Shown: positions 10,241 through 19,123 of the stretch, one piece after another
How positions within the stretch are numbered: the stretch's first letter is position 1
Layout of the letters: each line of letters begins with the position of its first letter
Source: Rossellomorea sp. BNER
GTDB taxonomy: Bacteria; Bacillota; Bacilli; Bacillales; Bacillaceae_B
Direction of reading: 5' to 3'
Length of the DNA: 64,000 nt
Assembly: GCA_024213275.1 (NCBI GenBank)
Contig: JANAVG010000002.1
Location: 248,001-312,000 of the forward strand
Position numbers and translations under genes: made by a program
Notes under the pieces: model-generated
Database searches by the model: none
What the model was told of the DNA's origin: nothing
The model's input: the letters and a program-made list of their open reading frames with translations, nothing else

Positions 10241-10405
10241 TATAATTTTATTGGGCAGTATCTGTGGAACTGCACCCAAACAGTACTATATATGATTTTT
10301 TATTACTATTCTGCCTTGATCCATTTATGGACTGGGACAGAGGGTCGAAACGATAAATTAAAGTTATGGGATCCTTCTGTCATATTTTAAGAGGGATCCC
10401 TTTTT
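10241..10405 (+). promoter_or_regulatory. Candidate structured leader of panBCD
   Basis: A TATAAT hexamer at 10241 is followed by a short imperfect hairpin (GGGCAGT/ACTGC-ACCC) and then by an intrinsic-terminator-like hairpin about 70 nt before panB. A terminator inside a leader can mean attenuation, but it could simply end birA. The -35 hexamer is poor. No T-box or known riboswitch consensus was recognised. Confidence 0.4.
10368..10405 (+). terminator. Terminator upstream of panB
   Basis: An 11-bp stem (GGGATCCTTCT/AGAGGGATCCC, one G-T pair) with an 11-nt loop is followed by TTTTT. Confidence 0.8.
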
Positions 10406-10474
10406 GATTTATTATGAAATGTCTACTTTTTTCGTTGTTTCGTCGCCTCTGATCATTCGAGAGGAGGAAAGAAA

Positions 10475-11314
10475 GTGAAAAGTACAAGTGATTTAATAAA
10501 GATGAAAGCTGATGGATCAAAAATTAGCATGATTACAGCATATGATTACCCTTCAGCAAAGCTAGCAGAAGAAGCGGGCATCGATGTCATTCTTGTAGGT
10601 GACTCATTAGGGATGGTAGTTCTTGGCTACGATTCTACAGTACCAGTAACAATCGAAGATATGATTCATCATACAAAAGCAGTAAAAAGAGGAACTGCTA
10701 AAACTTTCATCATTACTGATATGCCATTTATGACCTATCATCTTTCAGTAGATGAAACCTTGAAATCTGCTGCAAGATTAGTTCAAGAAGGCGGGGCACA
10801 TGCTGTCAAAGTTGAAGGCGGAGGCAAAGTCATTGATAAAATTACAGCTTTGACGGAGGCGGGGATCCCTGTAATGGCTCATTTGGGCCTCACTCCACAA
10901 ACAGTTAATGTATTAGGTGGCTACAAAGTTCAAGGGAAAACGGCAGAAGCCGCTCAAATGTTAATGGAAGACGCAAAAAGATGCGAAAAAGCCGGTGCCT
11001 TTGCTCTTGTTCTTGAATGTATCCCAAGACAAATTGCAAAAGAAGTTTCCAAAAATTTAACGATTCCAACGATAGGTATAGGGGCTGGAAGTGACACTGA
11101 TGGTCAGGTCCTTGTTTACCATGATTTAATTTCCTATGGTGTCGAACGGGTACCGAAGTTTGTGAAAAAATATAGTGATGTAAATGAAATCACTCTTAAT
11201 TCAATAGAAGCTTATATTCAAGAAGTAAAAGACGGGCAATTCCCTCAACAAGAACATACATTCACGATGAAGGAAGATGAATTATCATCATTGTACGGAG
11301 GAAAAGTTAAGTGA
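10475..11314 (+). CDS. panB: 3-methyl-2-oxobutanoate hydroxymethyltransferase
   Basis: PanB transfers a hydroxymethyl group from methylene-tetrahydrofolate to ketoisovalerate to make ketopantoate, the first committed step of pantothenate and coenzyme A synthesis. The motifs [30 protein letters not shown] and [15 protein letters not shown] mark the (beta-alpha)8 barrel and magnesium site. It is 279 residues long and starts with GTG after a strong GAGAGGAGG. It overlaps panC by four bases (GTGA). Confidence 0.97.
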   Translation: MKSTSDLIKMKADGSKISMITAYDYPSAKLAEEAGIDVILVGDSLGMVVLGYDSTVPVTIEDMIHHTKAVKRGTAKTFIITDMPFMTYHLSVDETLKSAARLVQEGGAHAVKVEGGGKVIDKITALTEAGIPVMAHLGLTPQTVNVLGGYKVQGKTAEAAQMLMEDAKRCEKAGAFALVLECIPRQIAKEVSKNLTIPTIGIGAGSDTDGQVLVYHDLISYGVERVPKFVKKYSDVNEITLNSIEAYIQEVKDGQFPQQEHTFTMKEDELSSLYGGKVK

Positions 11315-12159
11315 TCGTTTTTAAAAATGTATTTGAAATAAAAGAATTTCTTAAAAACAAAAATTCTGAAGGGAAAAAAATCGGATTTGTTCCGACAATG
11401 GGATTTTTACATGAAGGTCATTTATCCTTAGTAGATAGAGCAAAAACGGAAAATGATCTGGTTGTTATGAGTATCTTTGTGAACCCTTTACAATTTGGAC
11501 CAAATGAAGATTTTGAACGATACCCAAGAGATCAGGTTCGTGATCGTGAACTAGCACAAAATAACGGTGTAGATGTTTTATTTATTCCTGAGATAGATGA
11601 TATTTATCCTAGGTCACTTTCTGTCCACTTAACAGTAAAAGAACGAGTCAACGTTTTATGTGGAAAAAAAAGAGAAGGTCATTTTGATGGAGTCGTGACA
11701 GTATTGGCAAAGTTATTTCATATCATTGAGCCTGATGCTGTTTATTTTGGATTAAAAGATGCACAGCAAGTGGCTGTAGTTGAAGGGCTTGTTGAGGATT
11801 TCTTCTTCCCTGTCGAAATTGTTCGAGTTCCTACTGTAAGGGAGCGGGATGGCCTTGCAAAGAGTTCAAGAAACGTTTATTTAAGTGATCAAGAAAGAAT
11901 CGAGGCACCTGAAATATATCATTCACTCTCTAAAGCAGCAAGAAAATTATCCGATAGAGAGGGGGATCTTAGGAGTATACTACAAGAACTAAAACAAAGT
12001 ATTAATGATCATACTTCTGGAATAGTTGAATATGTAGAGGCTTATACTTTCCCCGAGCTTACCCAACTCGAACAGTTAACAGGTGAAATACTAATTGCTG
12101 TAGCGGTACAATTTGAGAAGGCGAGACTTATTGACAATATTATTGTGGATTTAGGTTAA
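11311..12159 (+). CDS. panC: Pantothenate synthetase
   Basis: PanC condenses pantoate with beta-alanine using ATP. The adenylate-forming nucleotidyl-transferase motifs are present: [15 protein letters not shown] with the HxGH signature near the N-terminus, FGLKDAQQ, and a KMSKS-like site in [11 protein letters not shown]. The GTG start overlaps the panB stop, and GGAGGAAAAG lies upstream. The gene is the middle member of a conventional panBCD operon. Confidence 0.97.
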   Translation: MIVFKNVFEIKEFLKNKNSEGKKIGFVPTMGFLHEGHLSLVDRAKTENDLVVMSIFVNPLQFGPNEDFERYPRDQVRDRELAQNNGVDVLFIPEIDDIYPRSLSVHLTVKERVNVLCGKKREGHFDGVVTVLAKLFHIIEPDAVYFGLKDAQQVAVVEGLVEDFFFPVEIVRVPTVRERDGLAKSSRNVYLSDQERIEAPEIYHSLSKAARKLSDREGDLRSILQELKQSINDHTSGIVEYVEAYTFPELTQLEQLTGEILIAVAVQFEKARLIDNIIVDLG

Positions 12160-12177
12160 TACAGGAGGACAAATCGA

Positions 12178-12561
12178 ATGTTTAGAACAATGATGACTGG
12201 AAAAATTCATAGGGCAAAGGTGACAGAAGCAAACTTGAATTATGTAGGTAGTATTACCATCGATGAGGATATATTAGACGCAGTTGATATGGTACCGAAT
12301 GAAAAGGTCCAAATCGTTAATAATAATAACGGTGCTCGACTTGAGACGTATATCATCCCAGGGGAACGTGGAAGTGGAGTCATTTGTTTGAATGGTGCAG
12401 CTGCAAGGCTCGTTCAAGAGGGGGATGTAGTCATTATCATCTCTTATAAAATGATGTCTGAAGAAGATGCTCGAATTCACATTCCGAAAGTTGCGATTAT
12501 GGATGAAAATAATAGAGTTTCAGAAATGCTTGGAATAGAACCAGCAGCTACAATTTATTAA
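12178..12561 (+). CDS. panD: Aspartate 1-decarboxylase (pyruvoyl type)
   Basis: PanD makes beta-alanine from aspartate for PanC. The proenzyme cleaves itself between Gly24 and Ser25 in the YVGSIT motif to form the pyruvoyl cofactor. [12 protein letters not shown] is the second conserved segment. The length of 127 equals the family norm. An AGGAGGA site precedes the ATG. No clear terminator follows. A MITE-like repeat begins just after the stop. Confidence 0.97.
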   Translation: MFRTMMTGKIHRAKVTEANLNYVGSITIDEDILDAVDMVPNEKVQIVNNNNGARLETYIIPGERGSGVICLNGAAARLVQEGDVVIIISYKMMSEEDARIHIPKVAIMDENNRVSEMLGIEPAATIY

Positions 12562-12564
12562 TAA

Positions 12565-12726
12565 GGCTCTTTTCGTAAACTTTGTTTCTAATGGTCAATT
12601 ATAAACATGTTAAAACATTCAATACTAGTGAACCATTTATTGCTTTGACGAAAAGATGCCCTGAAACCTTAATCATTACGGGTTTCAATTCTTGTTCGAA
12701 AAGCAACAATCTATGCGAAAACAGCC
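12565..12726. repeat. MITE-like intergenic repeat with imperfect terminal inverted ends
   Basis: The left end GGCTCTTTTCGTAAAC and the right end CTATGCGAAAACAGCC form imperfect terminal inverted repeats about 162 bp apart. An internal hairpin (TGAAACC/GGTTTCA) lies between. There is no coding capacity. Such ends resemble small non-autonomous elements. No target duplication was found. Confidence 0.45.
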
Positions 12727-12949
12727 GATATTAATAAAGAGTAACCAACATTCGGACCTGCCACCATTAGAATGATTGATAAAATGGCAGGTCTATTTCT
12801 CTTTTTTGGACCTTTAACCCTCCCTACCATATCCTTCTCAAAATATGATAAACTTGCAAGAGAAGAAAATGTTCTTTTTTATTGAATTTATCGGGTACGG
12901 AAACGCATGAGGCTATCCTTTAGGGGTAATTTAGCCTTTCATCATTCGA

Positions 12950-13095
12950 TCGAGGCGCCTCCGCTTTTCTGGTGTCTAGCTCCGGCGCCTAGCTCCTCGA
13001 GACATAAGTCAAGCCACCAAGGAAGGGAAAAGGCACCCTTCCTTGGTGACTCGCCTTATGCTTGTCGGAGCTGTTCGAGGCGCCTCCGCTTTTCT
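12950..13095. repeat. REP-like palindromic repeat flanked by 21-bp direct repeats
   Basis: Identical 21-bp GC-rich sequences stand at 12950-12970 and 13075-13095. Between them is a perfect 13-bp stem (13015-13027 with 13036-13048), extended outward by imperfect pairing (CATAAG/CTTATG). The GC content is clearly above that of the flanks. Similar GCGCC-rich palindromes occur between genes in other Bacillaceae as I recall, but I cannot search for them. The right copy ends 40 bp before dinG. Confidence 0.65.
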
Positions 13096-13135
13096 TATCC
13101 ACATTCATGTTTTATGTAAAAGGCAGAGTGATAAT

Positions 13136-15943
13136 ATGATTTCTCAAAAGATGGTCGTGGTGGACCTTGAAACAACTGGTAACTCTCCTAAAAGAGGAGA
13201 TCGAATTATACAATTATCAGCGGTTACGATAGAAAAGGGGAAGATTGTTGGCCAATACACAACCTTTATTAACCCTGAAATAACTATTCCTACCTTTATC
13301 GAAGAACTAACAGGTATTAATGATGAAATGGTAGAAGGAGCCCCTTCATTTGAAGAAATCGCTCCAACGGTATTGGAAATATTAGATGGTGCAGTATTTG
13401 TTGCCCATAATGTCGATTTTGATTTAGGCTTTTTACAGTCTGAACTTGAAGAAGCAGGATACAATGGATTTTACGGTCCGAAAGTTGATACGGTTGAACT
13501 AGCGAAGATTAGTTATCCCACTGCAGAAAGTTATAAACTAACGGAATTAGCTGATCGATTTACACTTAGTCATGATCGTCCACATCAAGCGGACAGTGAT
13601 GCATATGTAACCGCACTTCTACTCATACACTTTATTGAAGTTTTGTCAAAGCTTCCCTTAGTTACACTTGAAACGTTAGAACCTTTGGCCAAGTATTTGA
13701 AAAGTGATTTAGAATTACTTCTACGATGGATTGTGGAAAAGAATAGAATAAATATTGAAGAATTACCTGAAACGATTGAAATCTATAGAGGAATCGCATT
13801 AAAGAAGAAAGTAGAACTATTGGACTCCGGTGTTTTTACAAAAGAAGTGGTTTACCCTTCTGATGATACTAATAAAGAAGAATTGTTACATCGTGCATTT
13901 TCAAACTACGAGAGGCGACAAAGTCAATTTCAAATGATGGATGAGGTTTATGATGCATTTTCTAGGAAAAAGCATCTTATTGTTGAAGCAGGAACCGGAG
14001 TTGGAAAATCCTTAGGGTACTTAATTCCTGCACTTTATTATAGTAAAGCTATGAATATGCCCGTTGTTATAAGTACATATACTGTTCAACTACAAGAACA
14101 ACTTCTTCAAAAAGAAGTGAAACAATTACAGGAAATGACCGACTTTCCTTTTCATGTCGTCCTATTAAAAGGAAGAAATCATTATTTGAATTTATTTAAA
14201 TTTGAACAATCTTTGAGGGAAGAGGAATCACAATTTGATGTAGTTTTAACTAAGATGCAAATTCTTGTATGGCTTACGGTGACGAATACGGGTGATATCG
14301 ATGAACTAAATCTTACAAGTGGAGGAATGCTCTTTTGGAATCGAATCAAGCATGATGGATGGCATCTGCAAAAAGAAAAGGATCCTTGGATTAGCCGGGA
14401 TTTTTATTTGTATGCTCGGAAGCAATCGAATCAAGCAGATTTAATCATCACCAATCATTCGATGTTATTAACCGACTTGGTATCTGATACTAATCTTTTA
14501 CCTTCCTACCAACAAGTGATAATAGATGAAGGACATCATTTGGAGAAGGCGGCAAGAAAACATTTTGGAAAGATGCTTGACTATATTTCAGTTAAATTTA
14601 CGACAAGTCAGCTGGGAAATTTAGATCATAAACAACTTTACTATAAACTTGAAACATTACTTGAAAAGTATGATGTTCAGCAAGACCTTCATTCGTTTGA
14701 GCTTGATATGATGATTGGCGAATTTTATCGTGAATTAGACGAGTGTTTAAATATCCTTGCTTCTACTTTTCTGAAACACGCAAAGAAGAGAAAAGATGTA
14801 CAGAAAATACAATTAAGGCTCACAGATGAAATAATGTCAGGGAGAGCATGGCAACCTGCATTAATTGCAACAGAACGAGTTTGCTCACATATGAAGAAGA
14901 TTGAAAATGCCATTTTTGAACGCTTAGAACATATTAAGAAAAAGGATATAAAGTTAGAAGACCAAGAAAAGACTCTGGTTGAAGAAGTTTATAGCTTTTT
15001 AAAGGATTGGTCCCAATTAATGGAGCAATTTCAACTTGTTTTTAAAAAAAATCAAGATGAACAAGTGATTTGGATGGAAGGTGATTTACGCTCCCTACCT
15101 ACCAGTCTCATCATTCAGGCCCAGCCGATATCTGTTGGGGAATCGCTACAGGAGAGATTGTTTTCAAAGGTGGAGAGTGCTGTTATTACTTCAGCTACAT
15201 TAACCGTTCAATCATCATTCAACTATTTATTAGAAGAAATCGGTCTCTCAACGGATAATATTAAACAATTGCAACTTCCTTCTCCCTTTCAATATGAGAA
15301 AAACTCAACACTATATATCACAAACGATCTTCCTGAGATCCAAAGTGTTTCTGTAGATGAGTATGTAGAGGCGATTGCTGCTCATTTAATTGCGATTGCT
15401 CAAGCTACAAAAGGAAGAATGCTCGTTTTATTCACTGCCTATGATATGTTGAGAAAAACTCATGAGCTTATGAAAGACAGTGGTTTACTAGAAGATTATG
15501 TATTGATGGCACAAGGGATATCGAGTGGGAGCCGTACCAAACTCACGAAAAATTTTCAACGATTCGATAAAGCTATCCTTTTTGGAACGAATAGTTTTTG
15601 GGAAGGTGTCGATATACCTGGAGAGGATTTGTCTTGTTTAATTATGGTTAGACTGCCATTTTCGCCACCAAACGAGCCAATTAATCAATCTAAGTGTGAT
15701 CGTCTTAAAAAAGAAGGTAAGAACGCTTTTTCTTCGTACTCACTTCCAGAGGCAGTAATCCGCTTTAAGCAGGGAGTGGGACGTTTAATTCGAAGAAGTA
15801 GTGATAGGGGGATAGTGATCGTTTTTGACCAAAGAATTATCTCAACAAGATATGGGAGAGCATTCTTGAAATCCATTCCATCCATGCCTGTAAGGAAGGG
15901 GAATCTTGAGGAACTTCTTCAAAGGATTGAGGAATGGCTGTGA
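13136..15943 (+). CDS. dinG: DinG-type 3'-5' exonuclease fused to helicase domain
   Basis: The 935-residue protein begins with a DnaQ-like DEDDh exonuclease (VVVDLETTG, AHNVDFDLGF, HQADSDAY within residues 1-165). The rest is an XPD/DinG superfamily 2 helicase fold with Walker A GTGVGKS near residue 286, a DEGH box at 464, and the terminal GVGRLIRR motif. In Firmicutes this fused form acts mainly as an exonuclease, and the iron-sulfur cysteines of E. coli DinG are not seen. The open frame extends upstream into the GC-rich repeat, but the ATG at 13136 starts at the conserved N-terminus. The ribosome binding site is weak. Confidence 0.93.
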   Translation: MISQKMVVVDLETTGNSPKRGDRIIQLSAVTIEKGKIVGQYTTFINPEITIPTFIEELTGINDEMVEGAPSFEEIAPTVLEILDGAVFVAHNVDFDLGFLQSELEEAGYNGFYGPKVDTVELAKISYPTAESYKLTELADRFTLSHDRPHQADSDAYVTALLLIHFIEVLSKLPLVTLETLEPLAKYLKSDLELLLRWIVEKNRINIEELPETIEIYRGIALKKKVELLDSGVFTKEVVYPSDDTNKEELLHRAFSNYERRQSQFQMMDEVYDAFSRKKHLIVEAGTGVGKSLGYLIPALYYSKAMNMPVVISTYTVQLQEQLLQKEVKQLQEMTDFPFHVVLLKGRNHYLNLFKFEQSLREEESQFDVVLTKMQILVWLTVTNTGDIDELNLTSGGMLFWNRIKHDGWHLQKEKDPWISRDFYLYARKQSNQADLIITNHSMLLTDLVSDTNLLPSYQQVIIDEGHHLEKAARKHFGKMLDYISVKFTTSQLGNLDHKQLYYKLETLLEKYDVQQDLHSFELDMMIGEFYRELDECLNILASTFLKHAKKRKDVQKIQLRLTDEIMSGRAWQPALIATERVCSHMKKIENAIFERLEHIKKKDIKLEDQEKTLVEEVYSFLKDWSQLMEQFQLVFKKNQDEQVIWMEGDLRSLPTSLIIQAQPISVGESLQERLFSKVESAVITSATLTVQSSFNYLLEEIGLSTDNIKQLQLPSPFQYEKNSTLYITNDLPEIQSVSVDEYVEAIAAHLIAIAQATKGRMLVLFTAYDMLRKTHELMKDSGLLEDYVLMAQGISSGSRTKLTKNFQRFDKAILFGTNSFWEGVDIPGEDLSCLIMVRLPFSPPNEPINQSKCDRLKKEGKNAFSSYSLPEAVIRFKQGVGRLIRRSSDRGIVIVFDQRIISTRYGRAFLKSIPSMPVRKGNLEELLQRIEEWL

Positions 15944-16012
15944 AGCGATTTTTATGATAATATTTAGTGTTTAACGCACTCTATATGTAGAAGTATTTTC
16001 GGAGGCGTTATA

Positions 16013-16903
16013 ATGAAAAAACTGATTATAATTATCCTATTTTTTCTGCTGTCAATTAGCAGTGCCACAGCCATCGGAGAAACGGATCCTCAGATTGACT
16101 TAAATTTACAAGAAAATGAATATGGGTTATCATTTTTACCTTTAGAAAAAGGTGAAATAGCCATCCTTCATTTACCGGAAGGTATTAATTATTTAATTAA
16201 TACAGGACCTTCTGAAAATAAAAAGGACCTATATTCAATCCTAAAACAATTTGGTGCTAATAATATACAAGGTATTATTGTGACGGAAAAAAGGGAATAT
16301 TTCCCTGAATTCATTACAGAAATCATAAAAGACTTTAAGGTATCCAAGGTCTATATGGGGAAATCATTTTTAGAAACCCAGGGTCAAAATAATATAAATG
16401 CAATTCCTTTAAGTGAACAAGACAAAGTTAAATTGAGTAATCAATTACAATTAGAGGTTATATATGATGGGGGCAATACAGGAGAAGGTTTAGACTTTAA
16501 AATATCTTTCAATAAACATTTATTCCTGTGGCTAACCTCGTACACAAAACCTGTTCAATCTCATTTACTTAATCAGAAATTAAGCGATGTAAATATCGTT
16601 AAAGTCCCGATATATAATAAATCAAATTTTATTTCTGAAGAACTTCTAAAACATATTGATCCTCAGACAGCAATTCTATACCGGTCTAAGCAGCGAATGC
16701 TTAATTCAGAGTTTTTAGAACTTCTGCAAGAAACATGGATTGATGTTTACTTAACAGGTCAACATGGTCTGATAACGATAAAATTTAATCCATTGAACTA
16801 CGAGGTCATCACATTTCCAAATGATGATGCAATTGAAGAAGAACCGAATCAATATAAGGAAGCGTATCTCCTTTTGCAACCCAATTTGCTGAAAAATAAA
16901 TAA
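16013..16903 (+). CDS. Secreted degenerate metallo-beta-lactamase-fold protein
   Basis: A signal peptide (residues about 1-20) precedes a domain that looks like the ComEC C-terminal beta-lactamase fold. LPLEKGEIAILHLPEG followed by YLINTGPSENKK matches the usual GxGDAxLI-LIDTG start. The metal-binding HxHxDH is absent: the equivalent place reads IVTEKREYFPE. It is therefore probably not a hydrolase. The 296-residue length fits a lone domain. The role is unknown, and transport or competence-linked functions are only guesses. It has its own Shine-Dalgarno (GGAGG) site. Confidence 0.55.
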   Translation: MKKLIIIILFFLLSISSATAIGETDPQIDLNLQENEYGLSFLPLEKGEIAILHLPEGINYLINTGPSENKKDLYSILKQFGANNIQGIIVTEKREYFPEFITEIIKDFKVSKVYMGKSFLETQGQNNINAIPLSEQDKVKLSNQLQLEVIYDGGNTGEGLDFKISFNKHLFLWLTSYTKPVQSHLLNQKLSDVNIVKVPIYNKSNFISEELLKHIDPQTAILYRSKQRMLNSEFLELLQETWIDVYLTGQHGLITIKFNPLNYEVITFPNDDAIEEEPNQYKEAYLLLQPNLLKNK

Positions 16904-16945
16904 AAAAAGGATGACCTTAATCAAAAAAATGGAAAAAGGTCATCC
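16902..16945 (-). terminator. Hairpin with minus-strand T run
   Basis: A perfect 10-bp stem (GGATGACCTT/AAGGTCATCC) has its T run on the minus strand, although both neighbours are plus-strand genes. It may block antisense transcription or act only as an mRNA hairpin. Confidence 0.4.
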
Positions 16946-17095
16946 CAAAAAGAATGTGTGCAAATTAGAAAATTTTTATTCGGACTAAGTCGAAATTACT
17001 GTTATAATGATGTTTAGGTGTTTCCTGTAGTAGTATTCTGGCCACTTTATCACCCGAATATTTATAGCAATATTTGTGTAAAAGGAGGAGAATAA

Positions 17096-17266
17096 ATGGA
17101 AAGCAAGATTGAAGTACTTTCAACTGTTCGTGTTCAATATACTTCTGACTTGTATAAATTAGTTGATTCATTAAATCGTACATTAAAGGAAAAGGATTTA
17201 ATGTTTGGACTTGCCTTAGATTCTGATGATAAAGAACAAGCAGTATTTACAATATATCGTACATAA
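17096..17266 (+). CDS. ypmA: YpmA, small DUF4264 protein
   Basis: This 56-residue protein starts MESKIEVLSTVRVQYTSDLY and ends FTIYRT, with a perfect AAAGGAGGAG site seven bases upstream. Length and content match Bacillus YpmA, a DUF4264 protein of unknown role found next to ypmB and aspB. No signal or membrane segment is seen. Confidence 0.88.
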   Translation: MESKIEVLSTVRVQYTSDLYKLVDSLNRTLKEKDLMFGLALDSDDKEQAVFTIYRT

Positions 17267-17277
17267 ATGAGTGATAA

Positions 17278-17757
17278 ATGATGAAAAAAATAATCTTTAT
17301 TATCGTTTTTATTTTATTGGTTGGTATGGGAGTATCTATAAAAGTTTATGTTGATGCTCGATCACCATTCAATGAAAAAACAGAAGAAGCAATAGCGTTA
17401 GCGAAATCGCAAGGGGAAATTTCGAAAGTAGACAATGCATCATTATACAATGGTGCAAAATCCTATGTTGTATTAATAGGGGAAAATAATAAAAAAGAAA
17501 AAGTCATTGTTTGGGTGCCAAACAAAAAGAAGGGTGATATTATTACCCAAAAATGGGCAGATGGCATTTCAAAAGAAGAAGCAGTTAATAAACTAAAAAA
17601 TGAAGAAAGTCCTAAAGAAATTCTATCGGTTAAATTAGGGATGGAAGAGGTTGGACCTGTTTGGGAAATTACCTACCTTAATAAAAAAGATCAATTAAAT
17701 TATTATTATCTTCTTTTTGAATCAGGAGAATGGTGGAAAAAAATCGAAAACCTTTAA
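17278..17757 (+). CDS. ypmB: YpmB/TseB, cell wall elongation regulator-like protein
   Basis: This 159-residue protein has one N-terminal membrane anchor (IIFIIVFILLVGMGVSI) and two small alpha-beta repeats of the PepSY/TseB type. One of them is the WEITYLNKKDQLNYYYLLF segment. The B. subtilis counterpart (also called TseB) influences cell elongation with PBP2A. Two ATG codons stand in tandem at 17278 and 17281. The binding site is weak, so coupling to ypmA is likely. The end overlaps the ribosome binding region of aspB. Confidence 0.85.
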   Translation: MMKKIIFIIVFILLVGMGVSIKVYVDARSPFNEKTEEAIALAKSQGEISKVDNASLYNGAKSYVVLIGENNKKEKVIVWVPNKKKGDIITQKWADGISKEEAVNKLKNEESPKEILSVKLGMEEVGPVWEITYLNKKDQLNYYYLLFESGEWWKKIENL

Positions 17758-17774
17758 TGAGTGGGGGACATGAC

Positions 17775-18974
17775 ATGAAATGGACATTAGCAGAGAGAGT
17801 TAAAGCACTTACACCATCAACTACTTTAGCAATTACAGCAAAAGCGAAAGAAATGAAATCACAAGGCATAGATGTAATTGGTCTTGGAGCAGGAGAGCCA
17901 GACTTCAATACACCTGAGCATATTATCTCAAGCGCGTACAATTCAATGCAAGAGGGGCATACAAAGTATACTCCATCAGGAGGACTACAAGAATTAAAAG
18001 AAGCTATTGCTGATAAATTCAAGTCTGACCAAGGGATTGACTATAAAAACAGTGAAATTATCGTTACAAGTGGAGCTAAACATGCACTTTATACATTATT
18101 TCAAGTATTGTTAAATGAAGGTGATCAAGTGATCATTCCTTCACCTTATTGGGTAAGTTACCCAGAACAAGTCAAGCTTGCTGGTGGTGTTCCTCTATTC
18201 GTTGAAGGAAAAGAAGATAATTCATACAAAATTACACCTGAACAATTAAAAGAAGTGATTACGCCAACGACAAAAGCAGTCATCATTAATTCTCCAAGTA
18301 ATCCAACGGGTATGCTTTATTCTGAAACAGAACTTAAAGAACTTGGTCAAGTTTGTATTGAACATAATATTCTTATCGTTTCAGATGAAATATATGAGAA
18401 GCTAGTTTATGGGGATCATCAACATATCTCGATTGCACAGATTTCAGAAGAACTAAAAGCTCAAACCATCATTATAAATGGTGTATCAAAATCCCATAGT
18501 ATGACTGGATGGAGAATTGGCTATGCTGCAGGGGATGAATCGATCATTAAAGCTATGACCAATTTAGCTAGCCATTCAACATCTAATCCGACAACAACCT
18601 CTCAACACGGTGCTGTAGCAGCATATAGGGGCACACAAGAACCTGTTGAGACAATGAGAAAGGCCTTTGAGGAGCGATTGAATATTGTATTTGAAAAATT
18701 GAATGCAATACCAGGTTTTAACTGTCTAAAACCTCAAGGTGCATTCTATCTTTTTCCAAATGTAAAAGAAGCTAGTAAACTCTGCGGATACGACAGTGTA
18801 GACAGCTTTGCAAAAGCGTTACTTGAAGAAGCAAAAGTGGCAGTAATTCCTGGATCAGGGTTTGGCACACCACATAATATTCGCTTATCATATGCGACAT
18901 CACTTCATCTATTAGAGTCAGCAATTGAAAGAATTCATTCATTTGTTCAAAGTAAAATTGACAATCATTCATAA
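17775..18974 (+). CDS. aspB: Aspartate aminotransferase (class I/II, PLP)
   Basis: AspB moves amino groups between aspartate and 2-oxoglutarate. The fold-type I PLP enzyme has GLGAGEPDFNTPEHI at the N-terminus, NSPSNPTG, and the Schiff-base Lys in SKSHSMTGWRIGYAAG. The in-frame start at 17730 overlaps ypmB. The ATG at 17775 follows GTGGGGGA with normal spacing and gives 399 residues, close to the 393 of B. subtilis. A hairpin follows the gene. Confidence 0.95.
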   Translation: MKWTLAERVKALTPSTTLAITAKAKEMKSQGIDVIGLGAGEPDFNTPEHIISSAYNSMQEGHTKYTPSGGLQELKEAIADKFKSDQGIDYKNSEIIVTSGAKHALYTLFQVLLNEGDQVIIPSPYWVSYPEQVKLAGGVPLFVEGKEDNSYKITPEQLKEVITPTTKAVIINSPSNPTGMLYSETELKELGQVCIEHNILIVSDEIYEKLVYGDHQHISIAQISEELKAQTIIINGVSKSHSMTGWRIGYAAGDESIIKAMTNLASHSTSNPTTTSQHGAVAAYRGTQEPVETMRKAFEERLNIVFEKLNAIPGFNCLKPQGAFYLFPNVKEASKLCGYDSVDSFAKALLEEAKVAVIPGSGFGTPHNIRLSYATSLHLLESAIERIHSFVQSKIDNHS

Positions 18975-18988
18975 AAAAATTATGCATA

Positions 18989-19032
18989 GGGGTTGACCTT
19001 CACTACAAAAGTATTGGTCAGCCCGATGCTTT
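18989..19032 (+). terminator. Weak terminator-like hairpin after aspB
   Basis: The stem GGGTTGACC/GGTCAGCCC (one G-T pair) with a 17-nt loop is followed only by GATGCTTTT. Confidence 0.4.
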
Positions 19033-19044
19033 TACCCTGCTCTA

Positions 19045-19073
19045 TTGCGGCACTGTTAATGGATATGTATAAT
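19045..19073 (+). promoter_or_regulatory. Sigma-A-type promoter of asnS
   Basis: TTGCGG, a 17-bp spacer and a perfect TATAAT end 50 bp upstream of the asnS start. No T-box consensus was found in the leader. Confidence 0.7.
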
Positions 19074-19123
19074 AAAAGCAATACATAAGTAAGACTTGTT
19101 TCGATTTTTGGAGGGAAATAATA

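Noticed and set aside
10193-10390. 65-residue open frame after birA
   Set aside because: It overlaps the birA end and the terminator, has no binding site and low-complexity composition. It is a chance frame.
13043-13135. 31-codon N-terminal extension of dinG
   Set aside because: It is coded by the GC-rich repeat and lies before the conserved start of the exonuclease domain.
18975-19123. T-box leader before asnS
   Set aside because: No AGGGTGGNACCGCG sequence or specifier stem is visible. The hairpin more likely ends aspB.
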